In this document: positions 53,765 through 61,500 of the stretch, in pieces | Layout of the letters: every line of letters begins with the position of its first letter | Position numbering within the stretch: position 1 is the stretch's first letter | NCBI RefSeq assembly: GCF_947581785.1 | Contig: NZ_CANPVO010000015.1 | Location: 276,133-340,132 of the forward strand | DNA: 64,000 nt | Source of the DNA: Candidatus Palauibacter polyketidifaciens | GTDB taxonomy: Bacteria; Gemmatimonadota; Gemmatimonadetes; Palauibacterales; Palauibacteraceae | Reading direction: 5' to 3' | Program-made: the position numbers and the translations under genes | Notes under the pieces: generated by a model | Told to the model about the DNA's origin: nothing | The model's input: the letters and a program-made list of their open reading frames with translations, nothing else | The model's database searches: none

Positions 53765-54859
53765 GTGCGCTATCTCGGGAACAAAACGAAGCTCGTCCCC
53801 TTCCTGCTGGAGACCGTGGACCGGTTCCAGGAGACGCCCGGCGTTGCATGCGACCCGTTCGCCGGCACCGCCAGCGTGTCGGCGGCGCTCAAGGAGAAGG
53901 GTTGGCAGGTCCATGCGGGCGACCTGATGGCGTCTTCCTACGCCCTCCAGGTCGCGCGAGTCCAACTCGACGCGCACCCTCGTTATCCCACCTCGCTCCT
54001 GCCGCCGGCGGCCCGCAACGGAAAGCGCGAGATCGGCTACCGCACCCTGCTCGAGGGGCTCGCCGAACTCGACGATCCCCGCAGCGGGTTCATCTCCGAG
54101 AATTACACGAGCGACGGAGCCGGCGGCCGGGAGCACGGGCGCATGTACTTTTCCCCCGAGAACGGACGGCAAATCGATCGGGTCCGGACGCGGATCGAGC
54201 GCTGGACCCGCGGATCCTCTCACAGCGAAGCCGCGGCCCAACTCCTGATCGCGACGCTCATCGAGGCCGCCGACCGGGTGGCGAACACGACCGGCGTGTA
54301 CGCCTCGTTCGTAAAAACCATGCAGCCGAACGCGCTCCGCCCGCTCGAACTCCGTCCCATCGAGCCGACCCGGCGCCGGGAAGGCGCCGGCGCCTGCAGC
54401 GCGTTCCGCGGACCCGCCGCGCGCCTCCTGGCATCCATCGGTCCCGTCGATCTCGTCTATCTCGATCCCCCTTACAACGGCCGGCAATATCCCGCGTATT
54501 ATCACATCCCCGAACTCCTCGCGCTCGGCTGGGCCGTGCCGCCGGAGATCCGGGGAAAGACGGGACTCATACCCGACGAGGCGCAGCGCTCGGACTGGTG
54601 CCGGAAGCACCGGGCTGCGGACGCCCTGCGGGAGGTGCTCGAAGCCGCGGACGGACGCCACATCCTGTTCAGCTACAACGACGAGGGGCACCTGGCCCGC
54701 GCCGCCATCGAGGGGGCGCTGCGCGAACGCGGACTGCCCGACAGCTACGCGTTCCACAACCGGCCGTACCGCCGCTACCGGAGCGACGCCGACGGCCCGC
54801 AGCGTAGCTACCTGCGCGACGACGTGCGGGAACACCTCCACTACGTGAGGTGCGCGTGA
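53765..54859 (+). CDS. D12-class N6-adenine DNA methyltransferase
   Basis: 364 residues from a GTG. Starts RYLGNKTKLVPFLLETVD; SAM site CDPFAGTASVSAALKEKGW (Asp30 to Gly34) and catalytic motif IV DPPYNGRQY (Asp234-Tyr237). Motif order is that of Dam-like D12 class enzymes, with a long insert between the two for target recognition. No restriction endonuclease is next to it, so it looks like an orphan (regulatory) methylase or a stray modification gene. It reads divergently from waaA. Confidence 0.88.
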   Translation: MRYLGNKTKLVPFLLETVDRFQETPGVACDPFAGTASVSAALKEKGWQVHAGDLMASSYALQVARVQLDAHPRYPTSLLPPAARNGKREIGYRTLLEGLAELDDPRSGFISENYTSDGAGGREHGRMYFSPENGRQIDRVRTRIERWTRGSSHSEAAAQLLIATLIEAADRVANTTGVYASFVKTMQPNALRPLELRPIEPTRRREGAGACSAFRGPAARLLASIGPVDLVYLDPPYNGRQYPAYYHIPELLALGWAVPPEIRGKTGLIPDEAQRSDWCRKHRAADALREVLEAADGRHILFSYNDEGHLARAAIEGALRERGLPDSYAFHNRPYRRYRSDADGPQRSYLRDDVREHLHYVRCA

Positions 54860-55980
54860 GCAGGATACGCCGGTTGGGCGCCCGCCTCTCCGTCTCCCGC
54901 GCGCGCGCCGGCCTCGTGCTGCTCCTGCTGAGCGCGGGCGGCTGCTCGCCAGCGTACGTCCTGCGCGCCGGCTGGGAGGAGGCCCGCATTCTCTCGGCGC
55001 GCCGTCCCATCCGGGCCGTGATCCACGACACGACCGTGGCCCGCGAGACCCGCGACAAGTTGCGGCTCGTCCTCGACGCGAGAGACTTCGCGGAACGCGA
55101 CCTTGGGCTGCGCGCGGGCGCGAGCTACGAGTCGTTCACGCAACTTCACCGCGACACGCTGGTCCTGATCGTGCTCGCCGCCCCGGAGTTCGATCTGCGC
55201 TGGAAGACCTGGTGGTTCCCCATCGTCGGCCACGTCCCCTACAAGGGATACTTCGACTTCGACGACGCCCGCGCGGAGGCCGCCGGCCTGGCCGAGGAAG
55301 GCTACGACGTCTCGGTTCGGCCGGTCTCCGCCTTCTCGACGCTGGGCTGGTTCCCGGACCCCATCATGTCGACGACGCTGCGCCTCGACAGTCTCGGGAT
55401 CGTCGAGACGGTGATCCACGAGATCACGCACAGCACGTACTTCCCGACCGGTCAAGCGGATTTCAACGAGAGTTTCGCGAACTTCGTCGGGTACCGCGGC
55501 GCCATCGAGTTCTTCTGCGACGCGGTGGCGGATGAGAGCGCCTGCGTGCGGGCGCAGTGGAGGTGGGAGGACACGCGCCTGTTCGGCCACTTCTTCCATT
55601 CCATCCTTGCGCCGCTGGAGGAGGTGTACGCCTCCGCCATGCCGGACGACGCGAAGCGGGCGGCAAAACGCGAGGTGTTCGAGGCGGCGGCCCAACGCTT
55701 CGAGACGGAGTACAAGCCGCGGCTGCACGCGCAGTACGGCTCGCTCGACCCGGACGGTCTCGACAACGCGTGGATGATCTCCCGCCTCCTCTACTACACG
55801 AGGTTGGATGACTTCGAGCGCGTGTACGAGTCGCACGGCGCGCTGGTGCCCTCCGTCGAGGCGCTGATGCGGGAGACCGCGACCGGCGACCCGTGGGAGG
55901 CCCTGACGCGCCTCTTGGGTCCCGCGGACACGGGCCCCCGCCAAGGGGACGGCTCCGAGACCACGGAAGGTTCGAGATGA
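54856..55980 (+). CDS. Predicted lipoprotein aminopeptidase (COG4324 type)
   Basis: 374 residues from a GTG overlapping the methylase stop as GTGA, with GAGG six bases upstream. Signal peptide with lipobox LLSAGGC. Zinc metallopeptidase motif HEITH (188-192) with downstream FNESFANFVG supplying the third-ligand Glu. The W-G-F-P... WWFPIVGHVPYKGYFD stretch is the family's signature (aminopeptidase COG4324 group). It should act outside the inner membrane on short peptides. It is coupled to the DNA methylase and to the YggX-like gene. Confidence 0.85.
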   Translation: MSRIRRLGARLSVSRARAGLVLLLLSAGGCSPAYVLRAGWEEARILSARRPIRAVIHDTTVARETRDKLRLVLDARDFAERDLGLRAGASYESFTQLHRDTLVLIVLAAPEFDLRWKTWWFPIVGHVPYKGYFDFDDARAEAAGLAEEGYDVSVRPVSAFSTLGWFPDPIMSTTLRLDSLGIVETVIHEITHSTYFPTGQADFNESFANFVGYRGAIEFFCDAVADESACVRAQWRWEDTRLFGHFFHSILAPLEEVYASAMPDDAKRAAKREVFEAAAQRFETEYKPRLHAQYGSLDPDGLDNAWMISRLLYYTRLDDFERVYESHGALVPSVEALMRETATGDPWEALTRLLGPADTGPRQGDGSETTEGSR

Positions 55981-56264
55981 CGGAACCGTTCGTCTGTGTA
56001 CGCTGCGATCGCGACGACCCGGGCCGGATCGAGCGCGTCCCGTTCCCGAACGAACTCGGCCGTCGGATCGTGGCCGAGATCTGCGCGCCATGCTGGGAGG
56101 AGTGGAAGGAGCGGCAGATGCTCCTCATCAACCACTACGGGCTCAAGCTCCACGAATCCGCGGCGCGCGAGTTTCTCTACAAGAACCTGCGGATCTACCT
56201 CTTCGGCGAGGAAGGCACGGCCGCCTCCATCGACGCGAGCGAGGAAGGTTCCGTCGAGTGGTAG
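55977..56264 (+). CDS. YggX-like Fe(II)-trafficking protein with two CxxC pairs
   Basis: 95 residues, ATG overlapping the previous stop (ATGA). The core PFPNELGRRIVAEICAPCWEEWKERQMLLINHYGLKL...FLYKNLRIYLFGE follows the YggX/iron_traffic pattern (P-x-x-E-L-G-x-R-I ... W-x-x-W-x-x-x-Q-x-x-L-I-N). YggX has one Cys; here Cys7-x-x-Cys10 and Cys36-x-x-Cys39 could make a rubredoxin-like metal site. Probable role in iron or Fe-S protection. Also annotated in some genomes simply as oxidative damage protein. Confidence 0.8.
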   Translation: MTEPFVCVRCDRDDPGRIERVPFPNELGRRIVAEICAPCWEEWKERQMLLINHYGLKLHESAAREFLYKNLRIYLFGEEGTAASIDASEEGSVEW

Positions 56265-56285
56265 AGCCCGCGCTCGCCGACGGTG

Positions 56286-58778
56286 CTAGGAAACCACGAG
56301 GTTGAGCATCCGGTCCGGCACGTGGATCACCTTGCGGATCGCGACCCCGTCGAGGCGCCGGATCACGTTCGCCTCGGCCAGCGCCGCCTCGCGCACGACC
56401 TCTTCGGGGGCTCCGCGCGCGACCCGGATCGTCGCCCGCAGCCGGCCGTTCACCTGCACCGGAAGTTCGACCTCGTCCACCACGAGCTTGCTCTCGTCCC
56501 AGGCCGGCCACTCCGCGTGATCGAAGATGCTCGACTCGCCGCCGAGGCGGGCCCACAGCTCCTCGGCGATGTGGGGCACCATCGGCGCGATCATGATCAC
56601 GAGCGGCCACACCTCGTCGACCGAGGCCGTGCGCCCGCCTGAGCGCACCGTGTTCAGGTAGTCCATCGCGGCAGCGATCGCCGTGTTGTAACTCAGCGCT
56701 TCGAGGTCCTCCGATATCTGCCTGATCGTGGCGTGCAGCGCCCGCTCCACGCCGGCATCGTCGAATCCCGTGCGCCCCGCCTCGGCCGCCGCCGTCACGC
56801 TGTCCCACACCTTCTTCAGGAAGCGCTCGGGCCCGGCCAGACCGCTGTCGCGGAAATCTCCACCCCGCTGGAAGGGGCCCAGGAACATCAGGTACATGCG
56901 GAACGTGTCCGCGCCGAACCGCGCGATGTACTCGTCCGGGAGGATCACGTTGCCGCGCGACTTCGAGATCTTGGCGCCGTCCCTGATGAGCAGGCCGTGC
57001 TTGCGGAAGCGGTCGTACGGCTCCTCGAACTCAAGGTGCCCGAGGTCGTGCAGCACCATCGTGAGGAAACGGGAGTAGAGGAGGTGGAGGACGGAGTGCT
57101 CCTCGCCTCCGATGTAGCTGCTGACGGGCAGCCAGTCGCGCGTCCGGTCGGGGTCGAAGGGCCGGTCGTCGAACTCGGTCGAGGGATAGCGCAGGAAGTA
57201 CCAGCCCGAGTCGAGGAAGGTGTCGGAGACATCGGTCTCGCGCCGGCCCTCGGCGCCGCACTCCGGACACGTCGCCGCGTGGAACTCCGGGTCGCGCGCG
57301 AGCGGACTCACGCCCGTCTCCGTGGGGCGGAAATCCTCCACGTACGGGAGGACGACGGGGAGATCCTCCTCCGGCACGGCCTGCGGACCGCAGGTGTCGC
57401 AGTAGATGATGGGGATGGGCGGCCCCCAGTACCGCTGTCGGGAGATGCACCAGTCGTGCAGCCGGTAGTTGACCTCCGTCGCCGCGAGCCCGCGCTCCGC
57501 AAGCCACTCGGTGATTGCGCGCCCGCCCGCGTCGGCCTCCATCCCGCTGAAGCGTCCGGAGTTCACGAGAATCTCATCGGGGGTGTGCTCGACGAAGGCG
57601 GCCTCCGCCTCGCCTTCCCCGACGTCCGCGGGATCCGCACCCTCCGGGAGCACCGCGCGGGAACACACGACCTGGACGACGGACAACCCGAACCGGCGCG
57701 CGAAATCGAAGTCCCGCTGATCGTGTCCGGGCACGGCCATGATCGCGCCGGTGCCGTAGTCCATGAGGACGTAGTCGGCGACCCAGACCGGGATGTCCTC
57801 CCCGGTGGCCGGATTCCGCGCGTACCCGCCCGTGAAGACGCCGGTCTTCTCGCGATCGTCCGTCTTCTGCCGTTCCACGAGGTCGACGGCCGCGGCGGCG
57901 CGCGCGTAGCCCTCCACCTCGGCGCGGCGCTCGTCCGTCGTGAGCCGCTCGACGAGGGGATGCTCCGGCGCCAGCACCATGAAGCTCGCGCCGAAGAGCG
58001 TGTCGGGGCGTGTTGTGAACACCTCGATCCGGTCTGCCTGCCCGGCGGCCGCGGCCCCCGAACTCGCCGCCGTGTCCGAGAGCGGGAAGTGCAGCCGCGC
58101 GCCCTCGGAGCGGCCGATCCAGTTGCGCTGTGCCGTCTTCGTGGTCTCGGACCAGTCGATCCAGTCCAGGTTGTCGAGCAACCGCTGCGCGTAGTCCGTG
58201 ATCCGGAAGAACCACTGGCTCAGCATCCGCTGTTCGACCGGGGCGTCGCACCGTTCGCACAGCCCGCCGATGACCTGTTCGTTCGCAAGGACGGTCTTGC
58301 ACAGCGGGCACCAGTTGACCGCGGCCTCCTTCTTCTCCGCCAAGCCCGCCTTGAAGAGCTGGATGAAGATCCACTGCGTCCACTTGTAGTAGCGCGGATC
58401 CGTCGTATCGACGGTGCGGGACCAGTCCGCCATGAGCCCCGCCGCCCTCAGCATCCGCTCGAAGTTGCGGACGTTCGAGGGGATCAACTTCATCGGGTGC
58501 GTGTCGACCTTGAGCGCATGGTTCTCCGAGTGGATGCCGAACGCGTCGTATCCGATGGGCTCGAAGACGTCATCACCCCGCAGGCGGCGGAAGCGCCCGT
58601 AGATGTCGGCCCCCGTGAAGGCGTACAGGTTCCCGACGTGGAGCCCCTCGGCCGACGGATAGGGGTACATCATGAGGTTGAAGAACGGGCGCTCGGCGGC
58701 GTCGAGGTCGGGCTCGTTCGTCCCGTTCTCCTCCCACCAGGCCTGCCACCGGGCTTCGATGGCGATCGGGTCGTACAT
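56286..58778 (-). CDS. leuS: Leucyl-tRNA synthetase
   Basis: 830 residues. HIGH motif as HVGN (47-50) in YPSAEGLHVGNLYAFTG, KMSKS as KISKS (about 603-607), the CP1 editing domain with VFTTRPDTLFGASFMVLAPEHPL and the GTGAIMAVPGHDQRD motif, a zinc site CPLC...CERC, and a second Cys set CDTC...CPEC. Bacterial-type length slightly under 860. Essential charging enzyme. Confidence 0.96.
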   Translation of the reverse strand: MYDPIAIEARWQAWWEENGTNEPDLDAAERPFFNLMMYPYPSAEGLHVGNLYAFTGADIYGRFRRLRGDDVFEPIGYDAFGIHSENHALKVDTHPMKLIPSNVRNFERMLRAAGLMADWSRTVDTTDPRYYKWTQWIFIQLFKAGLAEKKEAAVNWCPLCKTVLANEQVIGGLCERCDAPVEQRMLSQWFFRITDYAQRLLDNLDWIDWSETTKTAQRNWIGRSEGARLHFPLSDTAASSGAAAAGQADRIEVFTTRPDTLFGASFMVLAPEHPLVERLTTDERRAEVEGYARAAAAVDLVERQKTDDREKTGVFTGGYARNPATGEDIPVWVADYVLMDYGTGAIMAVPGHDQRDFDFARRFGLSVVQVVCSRAVLPEGADPADVGEGEAEAAFVEHTPDEILVNSGRFSGMEADAGGRAITEWLAERGLAATEVNYRLHDWCISRQRYWGPPIPIIYCDTCGPQAVPEEDLPVVLPYVEDFRPTETGVSPLARDPEFHAATCPECGAEGRRETDVSDTFLDSGWYFLRYPSTEFDDRPFDPDRTRDWLPVSSYIGGEEHSVLHLLYSRFLTMVLHDLGHLEFEEPYDRFRKHGLLIRDGAKISKSRGNVILPDEYIARFGADTFRMYLMFLGPFQRGGDFRDSGLAGPERFLKKVWDSVTAAAEAGRTGFDDAGVERALHATIRQISEDLEALSYNTAIAAAMDYLNTVRSGGRTASVDEVWPLVIMIAPMVPHIAEELWARLGGESSIFDHAEWPAWDESKLVVDEVELPVQVNGRLRATIRVARGAPEEVVREAALAEANVIRRLDGVAIRKVIHVPDRMLNLVVS

Positions 58779-58824
58779 GGGTCGCGGGTCCGCTCCGTCC
58801 AGGGATCACGCCGGGGAGATGCAC

Positions 58825-58841
58825 TAGCAGTCCGTGGCAAA
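58825..58841. repeat. 17 bp dispersed repeat, copy 1
   Basis: TAGCAGTCCGTGGCAAA in the gap upstream of leuS. A copy differing at one base is at 60081. Confidence 0.7.
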
Positions 58842-58924
58842 GACCGAGACGGCGGCACCCTGCGGAGGCCGCCGTCCGACCGCACAAAATGGGGCCGGAA
58901 CGGCGGCCGAACAACTTGGGACGC

Positions 58925-59332
58925 TTAGCTCTCCCGGCCCGGGCCGGGGACCCTGTCGTCGAGGCTGAACTTGCCGCTGCCCGTCGTCCACAGGAAGAGG
59001 AAGATGGCGCAGTACAGGACGGCGAGTTCTCCGCCGTTCACGATCGGCCAGAACTCCATCTCGCGGGCGAAGAAGTGGCGCCACCAGTAGACGACCGCGA
59101 AGTGCCCCGTGAGGATGAAGGCGACCCAGCGCGTCCGGATCCCGAGGATGATGAGGATCGGCAGGAAGAACTCGATGAGTCCCGCGATGCCCACGGGCCA
59201 TGAGAACCAGTTGCCGACCGCCTCCCTTCCGAACATGCCGAGGAGCTTCTGGGCTCCGTGCTGCCATAGCATGAGGCCGGCGGTGACCCGGAGCACGGCG
59301 TGGGTGGTTTCCTTCGAGACGGGTGCATTCAT
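58925..59332 (-). CDS. DoxX-family membrane protein
   Basis: 135 residues from the ATG at 59332 with GGGAGG seven bases before. Four membrane helices; ALRVTAGLMLWQHGAQKLLGMFG and the middle GLIEFFLPILIILGIRTRWVA and HFAVVYWWRHFFA match DoxX/SURF4-like proteins of quinol-linked or redox function. The FWPIVNGGELAVLYCAIFLFL helix is typical. Divergent from the V4R-like gene. Confidence 0.88.
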   Translation of the reverse strand: MNAPVSKETTHAVLRVTAGLMLWQHGAQKLLGMFGREAVGNWFSWPVGIAGLIEFFLPILIILGIRTRWVAFILTGHFAVVYWWRHFFAREMEFWPIVNGGELAVLYCAIFLFLWTTGSGKFSLDDRVPGPGRES

Positions 59333-59371
59333 GACGCCTCCCATTTGGGGGGGGCTCGGCGTCCGCGCCGC

Positions 59372-59400
59372 TTGCAGGCCCGGAAGTGCCGCCGTAGCCT
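59372..59400 (+). promoter_or_regulatory. Promoter of the V4R-like gene, near-leaderless
   Basis: TTGCAG, 17 bp spacer, TAGCCT, then eight bases to the ATG at 59409; the predicted 5' leader is about two bases. Confidence 0.5.
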
Positions 59401-59408
59401 TGCGACCC

Positions 59409-60083
59409 ATGATGCCGGTTGATTCTCCGCGCGCACAAGACGGGGAGTTCGAGGGCGAAGTCCCCGTTCACATTCCGCTGGTCCTCCTGCTGACCCTCAG
59501 GGACCTCGACACACCCGAAGATCCGCGGGAACTCGAGGAGGTGGATTTCTCCCTGAACCTGCGGCGCCGGCTTGGGCTTTCGAGCGTCGTGCTCAAGCAG
59601 ATCCGCCGCTACGAGGAGGACGGCGGGGATGTGCACGCCGCCGAAGTGGCGAGCCTGTTCGAACTCGTCGCGAAGCGGATCGACGCTCGGGAGATCTTCG
59701 CCGCAGCGGGACGCCGCGTCACGCACGAGGCTTTTGGCCCCGGCGGGCGGGTGGCCCTGCGCCTGGGATGGCGGTTGATCCCTCTCCGCCTCCGCCGCAT
59801 CCTCGCCTGGCGGCGAGTGAAGAAGATCGCCCGCCGCCTGACTCCCTCCTCGAAGATCTGGCTCGCGAGGGACATGAACGGGCTCGCAATCAAACACGGT
59901 CTCCCTGTCCTGGCCACGGCCGACAGGGGCGGAAGCGGCTGCGAGATCGTGTCGGGGATCATCGAGGAGTCGTTCCGAATGTACCGGGCCGGGGAGGGCG
60001 ACGTTTCGCACCCGCAGTGCGAGGCCATGGGGGGCGAGTACTGCCTCTGGGTGATCGAGCCAACCCCGACCCCAGACGCTTAG
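59409..60083 (+). CDS. V4R-like sensor-type protein, unknown ligand
   Basis: 224 residues. The N-terminal half is helical and basic (LRRRLGLSSVVLKQIRRYEEDGGDVHAAEVASLFELVAKRI). The C-terminal segment GCEIVSGIIEESFRMYRAGEGDVSHPQCEAMGGEYCLWVIEP matches the end of V4R (4-vinyl reductase) domains: C-x-x-x-x-G-x-x...V-x-x-x-x-C-x-x-x-G-x-x-x-C-x-x-x-I. V4R domains bind small hydrocarbons or metals and often regulate. Here it is stand-alone. Assignment from one segment only. Confidence 0.6.
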   Translation: MMPVDSPRAQDGEFEGEVPVHIPLVLLLTLRDLDTPEDPRELEEVDFSLNLRRRLGLSSVVLKQIRRYEEDGGDVHAAEVASLFELVAKRIDAREIFAAAGRRVTHEAFGPGGRVALRLGWRLIPLRLRRILAWRRVKKIARRLTPSSKIWLARDMNGLAIKHGLPVLATADRGGSGCEIVSGIIEESFRMYRAGEGDVSHPQCEAMGGEYCLWVIEPTPTPDA

Positions 60084-60097
60084 CAGCCCGTGGCAAA
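60081..60097. repeat. 17 bp dispersed repeat, copy 2
   Basis: TAGCAGCCCGTGGCAAA; its first three bases are the stop of the V4R-like gene. One mismatch to the copy at 58825. Confidence 0.7.
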
Positions 60098-60138
60098 ACC
60101 CCGCGTCAGCGTCGAGAGCGGTGAAGCGCTCGCCTGAC

Positions 60139-61014
60139 TCAGGTCATGTGCGGTTCGATGTGGACGGTCACGTCGGTGAATCCGATCTGGGCGGCGACCC
60201 GCCGCTCCACTTCATCGGCGATTTCGTGGGCGCTGACCACCGTTTCGGCGGGTTCGACCCGGATCGTGAGTTCGGCGAAGCGCCCGACCGACTTGCCGCG
60301 CGAGCGGACCCCCGTCACGGCACGCACGCCGGGCACGCTGCTCGCCACGCCTTCGATCTCCCGCGGATCGACGGCCCGCTCGTCGACGAGGACGGGGATG
60401 GTCTCGCGGAAGATCTTGTATCCCGAGCGGGCCACCACGAGCGCCACGGCGAGGGCGAGCCATGCATCGGCCGGAGCCCATCCGGTCCAGTCGGTGATCG
60501 CAAGCCCGGCCAGGACTGCCGCCGTAACCAGGACGTCGGACGCGGTGTGCCGGGCGTCCGCCGCGAGGATTTCGCTCGACAGCCTCCGGCTCGCCCTCGC
60601 TTCGCCCAGCGCGACCGCCGCGTTCACGACGAGCGCAGCGGCGAGCACCCCCATCATCGCGGGCTCGACATCCGGCGGAGCGCCACCCTGAATCAGGCGG
60701 TCGAGGGCGCTCTGTACCAGTTCGAAGAAGGTGACGGAGAGGAAGGCCGCCACGGCGAGCGCCGCGAGCGTTTCGAACTTGCCGTGTCCGTAGGGGTGCT
60801 CGGCGTCGGGCGGAGCGGCCGCGAGGCGCATCGCGGCGAGGCCCACGACGTTGTTGATCGCATCGACGCCCGAGTGGGCCGCGTCGCCCAGAACGGCGAT
60901 CGATCCCGTGCGCAGTCCCACGATCAACTTCGCCGCGATCACCGCCACGTTCGCGAGCAGCACCCACAGGAGTATGCGGCGCACCCGTCGGTGGCGGTCC
61001 GCCGTCGAGTTCAC
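60139..61014 (-). CDS. Cation diffusion facilitator (divalent metal exporter)
   Basis: 291 residues from a GTG at 61014, chosen because the longer frame (to 61119) would overlap the preceding gene by 95 bases. Six membrane helices and a cytoplasmic C-terminal domain. Metal site in helices 2 and 5: GDAAHSGVD and ADARHTASD (the HxxxD pair), as in Zn/Co/Cd exporters. HPYGHGKFET is the family loop. Exports Zn2+ or a similar ion with proton exchange. Starts 11 bases after the upstream small gene's stop. Confidence 0.93.
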   Translation of the reverse strand: MNSTADRHRRVRRILLWVLLANVAVIAAKLIVGLRTGSIAVLGDAAHSGVDAINNVVGLAAMRLAAAPPDAEHPYGHGKFETLAALAVAAFLSVTFFELVQSALDRLIQGGAPPDVEPAMMGVLAAALVVNAAVALGEARASRRLSSEILAADARHTASDVLVTAAVLAGLAITDWTGWAPADAWLALAVALVVARSGYKIFRETIPVLVDERAVDPREIEGVASSVPGVRAVTGVRSRGKSVGRFAELTIRVEPAETVVSAHEIADEVERRVAAQIGFTDVTVHIEPHMT

Positions 61015-61024
61015 CGCCGCGGAC

Positions 61025-61333
61025 TCATCGCCTGAAGCGACGCCCCCGGCTGAAGTCCGGCTTGGTTGAGTACGGCTCGGGCTCTTCCCCGTCGTCTTCT
61101 TCGTCTTCAACGTCCGCATCCCGCATCACGGCGTCGAAGCGGCTCGAACGGGCGCGCCGGCGGCCTCCCAGCAGCCAGCGCCAGGGCGACTCGCGCGGCG
61201 CCCTTCCTGTCGGCGCGTGCTTGTCGTAGAGCCCGGGAGAGCCGAGCCCCACCCAGATGCCAAAGGCGAGGGCGCAGAGCGCGCCCAGGGAGCCGGCGAT
61301 GATCAGGATCCAGGCCAGCGTGTCTTCGGTCAT
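61025..61333 (-). CDS. Small membrane protein with charged tail
   Basis: 102 residues. One N-terminal helix (WILIIAGSLGALCALAFGIWVGLG) then a very charged, Arg- and Asp/Glu-rich tail (RRRARSSRF, DVEDEEDDGEE). GGAG before the ATG. No family recognised. It precedes the CDF gene closely and is divergent from acs. Confidence 0.65.
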   Translation of the reverse strand: MTEDTLAWILIIAGSLGALCALAFGIWVGLGSPGLYDKHAPTGRAPRESPWRWLLGGRRRARSSRFDAVMRDADVEDEEDDGEEPEPYSTKPDFSRGRRFRR

Positions 61334-61500
61334 GAAACTCCGTGCTTCGTCGCGCCGGGGCGCCGGGTTCTTGCCTGCGCCTCCGGGCGTCGTCTACTGT
61401 CACGCCGGGCCGCCCCCCGGCCGGCCCACTAGATGGTGCCCCCGGCGGCTCCGTGACAAGCGCGACCGTCCATTCTCTCCCTTCCGATCCGAGCGATTCC

